IMG/VR virus record: IMGVR_UViG_3300032516_000151 | Span: 1-27,483 of that record | Length of the DNA stretch: 27,483 bases | Source of the DNA: a virus | Strand: one strand, 5' to 3' | Part shown: piece after piece, positions 15,074 to 21,569 of the stretch | How positions within the stretch are numbered: the stretch's first letter is position 1 | Layout: every line of letters begins with the position of its first letter | The notes under the pieces: generated by a model | Databases searched by the model: none | Seen by the model: only the letters and a program-made list of their open reading frames with translations | Told to the model about the DNA's origin: nothing | Program-made: the position numbers and the translations under genes

Positions 15074-16795
15074 CTACTTCGGCGTGATGGCGCTGATGGC
15101 AGCCGCCTTTGCTGTTTCGGCCGCCGCCTTCGCCTGGGCGACGTGGCCGGTAAGCTGATCGATCAAACCGGCAATATCTGTCGCCCCGCGGCTGGCGAGA
15201 TTCGCCAACGGAACAATCCCTGGATGCCCGGTCGCCGCCGCGGTCAGCTTCGCCGCCAGCTTCTCAATTTCCAGCGGATCGCCCGTCGCCTTCTTGTTCT
15301 TGATGTCCTTGACCACCAGGCAAACGAAGATGACGGCAACGCCCGCGGCCACGATCAAAATTATCAGCCGTGTGTCTCCGTGACTTTCCTTGAGGCTGGC
15401 GATTTTCTCGTGGATCGTTTCTTTAGCCGCCTCCAGATCCACCTTAATTCGACTGGCGTTCTCCCCAAGTTTCTCGCGGGCCTCGTCCCGATTCATGGCG
15501 AACCGTTCCTTCAACGTGCCGTGATCTTGGATCACCTGCTCCAGCTTCGCGTGGTCTGCTTCAACCGCCGCCGCTTTCGCCACTGCGGCCGTCGCCGTCT
15601 CGGTTGCCGACTTCGCCAAGTTGGCCGCCTCAGTCGCCTTCTTGTCGGCCGCATCTGTGGCTTCGCCCAACTTCGCAAAGCCATCGTTGACCTGCTTCAC
15701 AAAAGCGGGATCGGGCGGGGCGGAAACCGGAGTGGAGGCGACTGGCGATGGTACAGGCTGCTGCTGCTGCGCCGCCTCCATCCGGTCCGCGATGCGATTC
15801 AGGGCCGCCGTCACTGGGCTGAGGTCCGGCGGAGCCTGGTGAATGATCGGCTGGGGCATGGGTTCGAATTGCGGGGCCGGCAATGTTGGGTACGGATTCC
15901 CGCTCCCACCACGGCCGCCCTGAATGTCGATCTCGACTTTGTTGCGCCAGGGAAGCACCGAATCGCCCCGCGATTGCTGGCCGCCGCCCTTACAGCCCCC
16001 GGGCCCGCACTGCCCGCCTGGACATTGCACCTGGACCATCGGAGCCAGAATCGCCGGCTTGTAGACCACGGGCACCAGAGGAGCCGACGACGCCTTTTTG
16101 GCAATCGGCATGGAAGCGGTCCGCTGCTCCAGTGCCCGATAGATCGATTCGAGACTGACTGCCAACCCGGCGGAATTGTCCGTCGCCCGGGAGTTGAGTA
16201 AGCCCACGATGCGCGTTCCGTCCGCGTTCAAGATGGCCGAGCCGCTGCGGCCGTTGGATGGCGGCGGAGTAAACTCGAAACAGCTTCCATTCGGGTAGCG
16301 AAGAAAATGCCCCTGCCAGGCCGTTGACCACGCTCCGTTGGCGCATCCAGCGGAGGCGAGCGTCAGGCCGGGCGAGAGGATCGTCCCGCGATCGGCCAGC
16401 GGAATAGCCCGCGGCAACCTCCCGCCAAACGCTGCGGCGTCGATGACCAGCACCGCCGTGTCAGCCGCCTGGTCGCGTAAGACGAGCGTGGCAGACAGCG
16501 GGGCCGACTGGTGGCCGTTGCTCCAAAATTCACACGCAAGCTGCTGTGACGTGGCCACGTGGGCACACGTCAGCACCAGCACTCGGCCGCCATCAATCCG
16601 GTAACAAGTGCCCGTACCCACCCCTCCATCCGTGGCTTTGATCCGGCATGTGGCCGCCAAGGCGTCATCAATTGCGGCACTGCATATGGCCGCCGCCACG
16701 GTGAAGACCACCGCCACTATGATGGCGGTGGTCAACAAGACGAACAACTCCACGAAACACCCGAAATCACGCCTGCTGTTTCTGAAGATTCTCAT
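15074..16795 (-). CDS. Membrane-anchored trypsin-like serine protease
   Basis: A 573-residue protein with an unusual layout. Residues 15-42 are an N-terminal membrane anchor or uncleaved signal. Residues 47-225 form a chymotrypsin/DegP-type protease: His79 in LTCAHV, Asp112 in AADTAVLV and Ser184 in NGRSGSAIL form the expected triad. A low-complexity linker follows (CPGGQCGPGGC at 258-268, Pro-rich 300-362), then an Ala/Lys/Glu coiled coil (365-472), a second span (477-496) and a cytoplasmic-like helical tail. The linker cysteines may form disulfides. The ATG at 16795 has GAGGG upstream and overlaps the preceding gene by 29 bases. The substrate is unknown; no PDZ domain was seen. Confidence 0.8.
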   Translation of the reverse strand: MRIFRNSRRDFGCFVELFVLLTTAIIVAVVFTVAAAICSAAIDDALAATCRIKATDGGVGTGTCYRIDGGRVLVLTCAHVATSQQLACEFWSNGHQSAPLSATLVLRDQAADTAVLVIDAAAFGGRLPRAIPLADRGTILSPGLTLASAGCANGAWSTAWQGHFLRYPNGSCFEFTPPPSNGRSGSAILNADGTRIVGLLNSRATDNSAGLAVSLESIYRALEQRTASMPIAKKASSAPLVPVVYKPAILAPMVQVQCPGGQCGPGGCKGGGQQSRGDSVLPWRNKVEIDIQGGRGGSGNPYPTLPAPQFEPMPQPIIHQAPPDLSPVTAALNRIADRMEAAQQQQPVPSPVASTPVSAPPDPAFVKQVNDGFAKLGEATDAADKKATEAANLAKSATETATAAVAKAAAVEADHAKLEQVIQDHGTLKERFAMNRDEAREKLGENASRIKVDLEAAKETIHEKIASLKESHGDTRLIILIVAAGVAVIFVCLVVKDIKNKKATGDPLEIEKLAAKLTAAATGHPGIVPLANLASRGATDIAGLIDQLTGHVAQAKAAAETAKAAAISAITPK

Positions 16796-17393
16796 AACAA
16801 TCCCTCTGCTGTGCGCTAGCGCATAAAGTGAACTGGTAGCGATAAAAGTCGGACCGGGCCAGATCACCCGGCTCAACCCAATGGTCAGCGAGATTAGGAA
16901 CCGGCTTGTGGCCGCCAGCGTGATCCGCATGGGCGCAGGCGCCCGAACAGACCCACGGCTTTCCGTTTTGCTCCCGGTCTTCAGTCGGCGGAGTGAAAAA
17001 CCAGCGAACGAACGGCAGGTGGACCAAGGCCATTTTCTTGATGTCGAGCCAGGCATACCGCCGGCCCATCAATTGCCGCATGGCCTTCAACGCCCGTTTG
17101 CTGCTGTAGTGCACATCGTTGTGGGCGTTGGTGCGGTACACGTCAATCCGCCCGCCGTCGGTCTCCAGGTAATTCGACGCCAGCACCGCCCGGCCGCCGT
17201 ACTTGCTGTGCATTTCGAGCACGAACAGATCATCGCCCCACCAAGCGGCCTTGGCGGCGTGGGAATACTCCGATCGCCCGGCCGTCGCGATGGCGTGGGA
17301 TTCTAGAGCGGCCCAGTCAGCGACGAAAAGAAGCATGTCCGCGTTGCGGATCAGCTTTCGGACTTCAGAGTACACCCGGTAGGTACGTTGCAT
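16767..17393 (-). CDS. Permuted papain-fold (YiiX/NlpC-like) peptidase
   Basis: A 208-residue protein. The order of conserved residues fits the circularly permuted NlpC/P60-papain group (YiiX/YaeF, DUF830): an ADMLLF strand (18-23), YSHAA with His45, an acidic residue in LFVLEM (Glu60), GRRYAWLD (110-117), then PWVCSG with Cys149 as the nucleophile. In classical papain the cysteine precedes the histidine; here it follows. Members hydrolyse peptide or amide bonds, some in cell walls. The start is uncertain: ATG 17393 fits the domain, ATG 17444 adds 17 residues, and neither has a clear ribosome binding site. It could serve as an endolysin, but no signal peptide is evident. Confidence 0.65.
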   Translation of the reverse strand: MQRTYRVYSEVRKLIRNADMLLFVADWAALESHAIATAGRSEYSHAAKAAWWGDDLFVLEMHSKYGGRAVLASNYLETDGGRIDVYRTNAHNDVHYSSKRALKAMRQLMGRRYAWLDIKKMALVHLPFVRWFFTPPTEDREQNGKPWVCSGACAHADHAGGHKPVPNLADHWVEPGDLARSDFYRYQFTLCASAQQRDCYENLQKQQA

Positions 17394-17511
17394 GGCCGCT
17401 ACTTGGTACCCACATAAGTGAAGTAAAAGAGCGACGGGCCGCATGGGCCGTCGATGCTGTTGCGCGCGTCGAGTAGCGGCTCATCGCTTAGCACGCAGAA
17501 TAGCACCGCAG

Positions 17512-17557
17512 TTCAGCACGACGTAATCAGAAAATATCTGTCCCCGCTGCGGGGGCG
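17512..17557. repeat. 46-bp direct repeat, copy 1
   Basis: This unit matches 18023-18068 at 41 of 46 positions in the same orientation. It contains two small dyads: CAGA-N5-TCTG and CCCC-GCTGC-GGGG. It lies in the 192-base gap between the alpha-CTD-like gene and the peptidase gene. Read on the minus strand it also encodes the end of an 11-codon ORF (17527-17562, MNAPAAGTDIF), matching the C-terminal residues of the HTH protein that overlaps copy 2. Confidence 0.85.
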
Positions 17558-17585
17558 TTCATAACAATAATAGCTGATTGCCATC

Positions 17586-17936
17586 TCAATCGTCAGGCTC
17601 GTCAAACCCAGGACGGCGCAGGGCCTTGGCCCGCAATTTTATTTCCGCAAGTTCGCATTCGTGAGTTTTACGGCGGCGAGCAGCAGCAGCCACGTCCTCG
17701 CTTGTGCAATCCGGGTGGCGCAACTCCGGCGATAGTAACGCCAGTGAACCGTAGACATGGTGAAGGCACCCCGGACCGCACCACCTGATGTTCAACAGGA
17801 CCTCGCGACTGGTGTGTAATACATCCTCGACGGTCTCGATCCCGGCAACCTGAAGCATGTTGGCAGTCCGCTCCGGCAGCCAAATCTCGGCGATGGACAT
17901 TTCGAGAAGGATGGCCGAAATATTGAGGCGGGACAT
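17586..17936 (-). CDS. Stand-alone RNA polymerase alpha-CTD-like protein
   Basis: A 116-residue protein. Residues about 14-68 read like the C-terminal domain of the RNA polymerase alpha subunit: IAEIWLPERTANMLQVAGIE then TVEDVLHTSREVLLNIRWCG and a LHHVYGSLALL helix. Arg23 and Asn26 align by eye with E. coli alpha Arg265 and Asn268, which contact UP-element DNA, while the second helix-hairpin-helix contact (GKKS) is changed to GPGC. The C-terminal 45 residues are charged and unrelated. It could bind DNA or sigma/activators and redirect host polymerase. The start is uncertain (ATG 17936, ATG 17900 or TTG 17954); none has a strong ribosome binding site. Confidence 0.7.
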   Translation of the reverse strand: MSRLNISAILLEMSIAEIWLPERTANMLQVAGIETVEDVLHTSREVLLNIRWCGPGCLHHVYGSLALLSPELRHPDCTSEDVAAAARRRKTHECELAEIKLRAKALRRPGFDEPDD

Positions 17937-18015
17937 ATCAAGCCGATTGAACAAGTGTTCTGTACCCTTGCGTCTCCGTGCCCTGCGTGGCCGATCGCGT
18001 GTCGCGCAGGATATC

Positions 18016-18033
18016 GTCGCGCTTCAGCGCGAC
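18016..18033. repeat. Perfect inverted repeat upstream of the alpha-CTD-like gene
   Basis: Arms of 7 bases, GTCGCGC and GCGCGAC, are separated by TTCA. It overlaps the edge of direct-repeat copy 2 and lies about 80 bases upstream of the alpha-CTD-like start. It has no T run, so it is not a typical terminator. It could be an operator or RNA hairpin. Copy 1 of the direct repeat lacks this dyad. Confidence 0.6.
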
Positions 18034-18068
18034 ATAATCAGACAACATCTGTCCCCGCTGCTGGGGCG
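18023..18068. repeat. 46-bp direct repeat, copy 2
   Basis: Partner of 17512-17557 (41 of 46 identical, five substitutions, no gaps). It overlaps the last ten codons of the HTH gene (18038-18403) and extends 15 bases past its stop. The two copies bracket the alpha-CTD-like gene with a spacing of 511 bases. The same CAGA-N5-TCTG and CCCC/GGGG dyads are present. Possible roles are an operator, a REP-like element or a trace of a duplication. Confidence 0.85.
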
Positions 18069-18403
18069 GTGTGCTGTTCTTGCTGCGTGGCACGGCGGAC
18101 GCGGCGCTCTATTGCCCAGGCGGTCAGTCCGGGCGTGCCGCGAACTCCAAGGCGTTCTGCCATCGCCGCGATGTGGGTCCACACCGTCCGATAATCGCGC
18201 CGCAGCGTGCGCGCGATCGCCTTAATGGAGAAGCCGTTGCCCAATCCCTCCATGATTTTCAATTCCTGCTTGCTGAAGGTGGCCGCTGACTCGCCGCAGG
18301 CGCAAGCGATGGAGCGCGGAAACTTGCAGGCCGTGACCGAGGCGCTCATGTCACGCCCACACTTGCAGAGGTATCGCCGTGTGACGAGTGTTTGCGCTTT
18401 CAT
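18038..18403 (-). CDS. LuxR-type HTH regulator with N-terminal cysteine cluster
   Basis: A 121-residue protein. Residues 43-101 match a LuxR/GerE helix-turn-helix: FSKQELKIMEGLGNGFSIKA then IARTLRRDYRTVWTHIAAMA and ERLGV, with the TVWTHI recognition helix. Residues 10-38 contain Cys13, Cys15, Cys26, Cys34 and Cys36 in CxC...CxC pairs, a likely zinc-binding knob; no receiver or autoinducer domain is present. It probably regulates transcription, perhaps of the late genes just downstream. The ATG at 18403 has a strong GGAGGT 7 bases upstream. The 3' end overlaps direct-repeat copy 2. Confidence 0.8.
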   Translation of the reverse strand: MKAQTLVTRRYLCKCGRDMSASVTACKFPRSIACACGESAATFSKQELKIMEGLGNGFSIKAIARTLRRDYRTVWTHIAAMAERLGVRGTPGLTAWAIERRVRRATQQEQHTAPAAGTDVV

Positions 18404-18484
18404 GCACTCTACCTCCGTGCTTTCGCTTCTCCATGCTAGACCGGCCCGCGCCAGTCGCGGCGATCGTGGTATGTCTCTTCGCCT

Positions 18485-18739
18485 TCAGCGGCGTTCATGT
18501 TCCAACGCCTCCCGCTCTTGCCGTAGCGCGGTAATCAGCAACGCCGCGGCCGACCATGTAAGGGTTAGCGTTGGATCGTCCGCCCAGCGGCCGAGCATCC
18601 GCGCTGCCTCGCCGAACCGCGACGGATCGCAAATCACGGTGTAACTCTCACCAGTCATGGAAAGCACGATACTCGCGGCCACCGCTTCACGTCGCGCTGC
18701 GCGCTGCGGCAGCACTCGGTTGAGCACCTGTGATAACAT
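18485..18739 (-). CDS. Small unknown protein
   Basis: An 84-residue protein starting MLSQVLNRVLPQRAARREA. A moderately hydrophobic helix occurs near the C-terminus (LTWSAAALLITAL) but it is flanked by charged residues and looks soluble. SGESYTVI-like strands around MTGESYTVICDPSRF suggest a small alpha/beta fold. AAGGAGAG precedes the ATG at 18739, which is preferred over an upstream in-frame start at 18772. It lies 11 bases after the nuclease gene stop. Family not recognised. Confidence 0.65.
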   Translation of the reverse strand: MLSQVLNRVLPQRAARREAVAASIVLSMTGESYTVICDPSRFGEAARMLGRWADDPTLTLTWSAAALLITALRQEREALEHERR

Positions 18740-18750
18740 TGGTTCTCTCC

Positions 18751-19158
18751 TTAGAAATACTCCCATTCCCACGAGTCCTTGATCCGTTGAACCGCGACGA
18801 AACGGAACATCGGGTATATTTCGGTCGCGACCTTGATCTTCACCCGCGCGTCGTCGCGCCAGAAGCCTTTTACTTCATGGAACGCGACACTGCCATCACT
18901 GCGAATCACCAGAAAATCAGGCGTGTACCACGTCTTCTTCGCCAGCCGTAACTTGATCGGCTCAAACATCCACTGCCTGATTTCTCCGCTCTGTCGGCCG
19001 TACTCCAGGTACCGCGAGTACGCTTCCTCGGTCTTGTTCATGCGACCGCGCTTCGGCTCCTCGTCGGCCTCGGCGGCAATCGGCTTGCCGTTGACGAAGG
19101 CCGTGTCAATCAGCGCGTCGGGAATCCCCATCGCGCGTAGTTGGCTGCGGTCGCTCAT
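18751..19158 (-). CDS. DUF1064-type PD-(D/E)xK endonuclease
   Basis: A 135-residue protein. The phage DUF1064 pattern is clear: MNKTEEAYSRYLE (40-52) with the conserved Glu44/Glu45, then FEPIKLRLAKKTWYTPDFLV, with Asp81, and HEVKGFW, with Glu95 and Lys97. This gives the PD...ExK metal site of small nucleases. The C-terminus (VATEIYPMFRFVAVQ) is also typical. Such proteins are thought to resolve branched DNA during phage recombination and packaging, consistent with the annealing protein upstream. The ATG at 19158 overlaps the upstream stop (ATGA). Confidence 0.85.
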   Translation of the reverse strand: MSDRSQLRAMGIPDALIDTAFVNGKPIAAEADEEPKRGRMNKTEEAYSRYLEYGRQSGEIRQWMFEPIKLRLAKKTWYTPDFLVIRSDGSVAFHEVKGFWRDDARVKIKVATEIYPMFRFVAVQRIKDSWEWEYF

Positions 19159-19862
19159 TTCGTTACCTCAAACGTCAGCACCCACACCCACGGGTTGGTG
19201 TCCCAAGCGTAGCCGCGTTTGGAGTTGATGGAGTCCCACAATTCGCAAAACGCCTGTTGCGCTGGCGCGATCCTCAGTAAGTCGGGGCGCGTTTCCGCAA
19301 ACAATTCCGCGGCTTTTATGTTCCCGGCACTTACTTCTACGCCTTCCGCTATCGCGTCGTCCTCGCTGATATCCTGCAACCGCTCGACCCGCACCGCTGT
19401 CAGTCGAAGCGTCAGCCGCGACGCCCAGCGCGGCATGTAAATCGAAGGCCGCCACTTGCCGCCATAGCGGCCAAGGCCCACGAATGTGCCACATAGGCTC
19501 GTGTCAGCAACGCCTTGAATCCATCCGTGCTGAACAAAGAGGCTTCTTCCGACTCCGTCACTGCCGATGCCTACGCAGCGCCCATCGGCCCTGTATGCGA
19601 TCCGGCAACTCGGGCACCCGTCGTTTAGCGGTGGCCCTTGTGCCCAGGTCTCGCGAACCCATAACTCATCTCCAATCTGCCCGTAAGGGCATTGCTGTCG
19701 CGATGCCGTCGACGCCCACTGCCACGCCTCAGCATCTTCAATCCACACGGGATTGATCTCGCTCTGTGGCTGCGGCTTAATCACGCGCCGCGTCTGCGTT
19801 TTGCGCCCGGCGAGGATCGCGCGGACCATGGGACCACTGAAGATGATTCCCTCTCTCATCAT
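19155..19862 (-). CDS. ASCH-like phage protein of unknown function
   Basis: A 235-residue protein opening with IIFSGPMVRAILAGRKTQTR and continuing with GDELWVRETW, YRAD, KWRPSIYMPRWASRLTLRLT, VERLQDISEDDAIAEGV and NPWVWVLTFEV. This succession is a familiar, widespread phage protein related to the ASCH/PUA-like fold, suggesting RNA or modified-base binding; its role is unsettled. Paired ATG codons at 19862 and 19859 overlap the stop of the preceding ORF (ATGATGA). Four cysteines in the middle (CPYG, CPSC) could bind zinc. Confidence 0.8.
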   Translation of the reverse strand: MMREGIIFSGPMVRAILAGRKTQTRRVIKPQPQSEINPVWIEDAEAWQWASTASRQQCPYGQIGDELWVRETWAQGPPLNDGCPSCRIAYRADGRCVGIGSDGVGRSLFVQHGWIQGVADTSLCGTFVGLGRYGGKWRPSIYMPRWASRLTLRLTAVRVERLQDISEDDAIAEGVEVSAGNIKAAELFAETRPDLLRIAPAQQAFCELWDSINSKRGYAWDTNPWVWVLTFEVTK

Positions 19863-20059
19863 TTCGGCTCCCGGCGGCTGTTGCGTCTCGCCGCCTCGTA
19901 CTCCGCCCAAATCACCACCGGGTTGTTCCGCTTGCCCGCCTGCTCAAGTGGAATTCCGACCCAGCGGCAGCCATTCAGCAGCCTGCCGACCTCGGAAGCC
20001 AGATTCCGCGCGCCGCCGAACCATGGGGCGATGGTAGTAATCTTCCTGTCAGTTGCCAT
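19859..20059 (-). pseudogene. Short remnant resembling a DNA adenine methylase N-terminus
   Basis: A 66-residue ORF (MATDRKITTIAPWFGGARNL...). IAPWFGG is the SAM-binding opening of Dam-type adenine methylases, and CRWVGIP matches the position just before the glycine-rich motif in one phage subgroup. Here the sequence then jumps to an unrelated-looking basic tail (NNPVVIWAEYEAARRNSRRE) with no DPPY motif. It therefore looks like an in-frame internal deletion that removed the catalytic core. It keeps start/stop overlaps on both sides, so it is probably still translated. It could instead be an independent small protein. Confidence 0.45.
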
Positions 20060-20420
20060 CCGGAACCTCCATTCGCGATGTTTCTGCCCCCACCGCCGCT
20101 TCCAGTTCGTTTTGAAACGCCTCAGTCGCCTTCGGCCGCCAAGCTGCCAAGAAGGCATCCAGGTCATAGTGCTCCGGGTCCTGACGCTTCTTCCGTGCCA
20201 GCAGCCACACCATCCCCAGCCCGTCGCCGTGGTGCTCGGTGGCGTGGCAGCCAGAGCACAGGTAGAACGTCGTGGCGAGGTTGTTCTTCTGCCGCCGACA
20301 CCCGCCTGGGACGTGATGTATCTGGCCACCGTAGCCCCATGCGCATTCCGAGCCGCAGACCCAGCAGTGCGACAACTGCCGCGCCCACTCGACCGTCCTC
20401 TCCGTGTACAGCTCGCTCAC
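20049..20420 (-). CDS. HNH-type zinc-binding endonuclease-like protein
   Basis: A 123-residue protein. Zinc ligands CWVC (Cys19, Cys22) and CSGC (Cys55, Cys58) frame IHHVPGG (His35-His36), NNLATTFYLC and HATEHH (His59, His63, His64), the beta-beta-alpha metal arrangement of HNH nucleases, here in the phage form 'HH-PGG-R...L--LC--CH'. The start is assigned to GTG 20420, which overlaps the upstream stop (GTGA) and has AGGAG 8 bases before it, rather than to GTG 20450. Possible roles are nicking for recombination or packaging, or a recycled non-catalytic fold. Confidence 0.7.
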   Translation of the reverse strand: MSELYTERTVEWARQLSHCWVCGSECAWGYGGQIHHVPGGCRRQKNNLATTFYLCSGCHATEHHGDGLGMVWLLARKKRQDPEHYDLDAFLAAWRPKATEAFQNELEAAVGAETSRMEVPDGN

Positions 20421-20893
20421 GGCTTTAGGCTCCTGATCGCATCGAGCCACTCACGTTCCCATCGCCGCCACGCTTCTTGCTCGACCGTTACGTGCTCGCA
20501 CCGGCCGACCCACCGCAGATTCACCGGGTAGTAGAGCTTTCTGAATCGCGGCGCGATCATCAAGTCGGTGTACTCATCGGCCTTCGCTTCGAGTTGCGGG
20601 GGTACGCAGATCCGCGTCACGCCATGCACCTTCACGTCGCGGCCCGCGTAGACCTCTACACCTCCGTCTGCATTCAGCACCACCAGCACGCTTGTCCGTC
20701 CCGCTAGTCGCCTGTCGCACTCCTCACAAATGGCTTGTTCTCCCGCAGCGCTTGTTTCCAGGAAATACGATGCGAGCGAGTCGAGCACTTCCATTCCTTG
20801 GTTCGTCTGTAGCAACCACCGCGAGAGAGCCTTCACGTTGGGAAAGTGCATCATTTGGCACTTCGCACGCGCTTCCTGCGGTGTCCGTGTCAT
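20417..20893 (-). CDS. Unknown protein
   Basis: A 158-residue protein starting MTRTPQEARAKCQMM. The N-terminal half is helical; residues about 50-63 contain a CEEC pair (AICEECDRRLAGRTS), which may bind metal, followed by VLVVLNADGGVEVYAG strands. The C-terminal end is rich in Arg/Trp (EQEAWRRWEREW). AAGGA-type sequence precedes the ATG at 20893. Its stop overlaps the GTG of the HNH gene. No family recognised. Confidence 0.65.
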   Translation of the reverse strand: MTRTPQEARAKCQMMHFPNVKALSRWLLQTNQGMEVLDSLASYFLETSAAGEQAICEECDRRLAGRTSVLVVLNADGGVEVYAGRDVKVHGVTRICVPPQLEAKADEYTDLMIAPRFRKLYYPVNLRWVGRCEHVTVEQEAWRRWEREWLDAIRSLKP

Positions 20894-21334
20894 CCTCGAT
20901 CCTTCCTTGCATCCATTCGTTTGGCTTCGGTTGCGAACAGCGCGCACCTTTGCCGGATGACCAAAATACGTATCCCATCCCTAACCGCCTCATGCCCCGC
21001 TGCCGTTTCTGCTGCGTGCGTGAGACCTACGTGGCCGCTGTCACCGGGTTTCGCGGCATTGGGTCGGCTACCGTTCTTGCCGCTGCCCTTGGGCCTGGCT
21101 TACCGGATCGCCTGGAATGGGATTTCAATCTCGCCTGCCTGGGAACTCGAATCCACAATACCGCGTCGCGCTGTTGATAGCGATTCATGTGGATGTCTCC
21201 GCGCTCCCTCGGCTATTCTTTCGCTAACGTCCTTTGGGCTGTTCCGGGTATGCCGGCTTGGCCGCTGAGGGCGACGTGAGTTATCCCCTTGCCAATTCGG
21301 GCTATGTCCTGTCGTCGAATGCCACTTCCACGCG
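20894..21334. other. Gene-poor stretch of about 440 bases
   Basis: No convincing gene was found here. The best candidate is a minus-strand ORF at 21027-21188 (53 residues, MNRYQQRDAVLWIRVPRQAR..., very basic) with GGAGA 8 bases before its ATG. Its Arg/Pro/Ala composition is what a random frame of this G+C content would give, so I do not call it. Other frames give only Arg-rich shadows. There is no clear promoter, terminator or hairpin. This is the longest gap in the right arm and may hold regulatory elements or a decayed gene. Confidence 0.5.
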
Positions 21335-21556
21335 CTATTCCTCTGAAAGTAGCGACTTCTGCCCCTCCATGTCCTTCGCCGGCGCAAAGGCCGTGCTGGC
21401 AGCATTGAGCGCCAACAGGGCTTCGCGGGCGATGTCCTGCTGTTCTGAGTGGATCGTTGCCAGTTGGCTTAGCAGGTCGGTCGCGGCGTCGAAGACCTTG
21501 ACCTCGGGCTTGTGCAATGTCAGGTAGACCTTGCCGTCACGTAACACGGGTTTCAT
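21335..21556 (-). CDS. Small unknown protein
   Basis: A 73-residue protein starting MKPVLRDGKVYLTLHKPEVK. It has two short beta strands followed by one long amphipathic helix (FDAATDLLSQLATIHSEQQD...), ending in an acidic tail (LLSEE). AAAGGA lies 8 bases before the ATG at 21556. It follows the helicase stop by 13 bases and is probably cotranscribed. The length and architecture are typical of phage accessory proteins that bind a partner; none can be named. Confidence 0.7.
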   Translation of the reverse strand: MKPVLRDGKVYLTLHKPEVKVFDAATDLLSQLATIHSEQQDIAREALLALNAASTAFAPAKDMEGQKSLLSEE

Positions 21557-21569
21557 GTGGGAGATCCTT

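Noticed and set aside
15059-16201. 380-codon plus-strand frame opposite the serine protease gene
   Set aside because: Arg/Leu/Gly-rich shadow; the minus strand encodes a catalytic triad and membrane spans.
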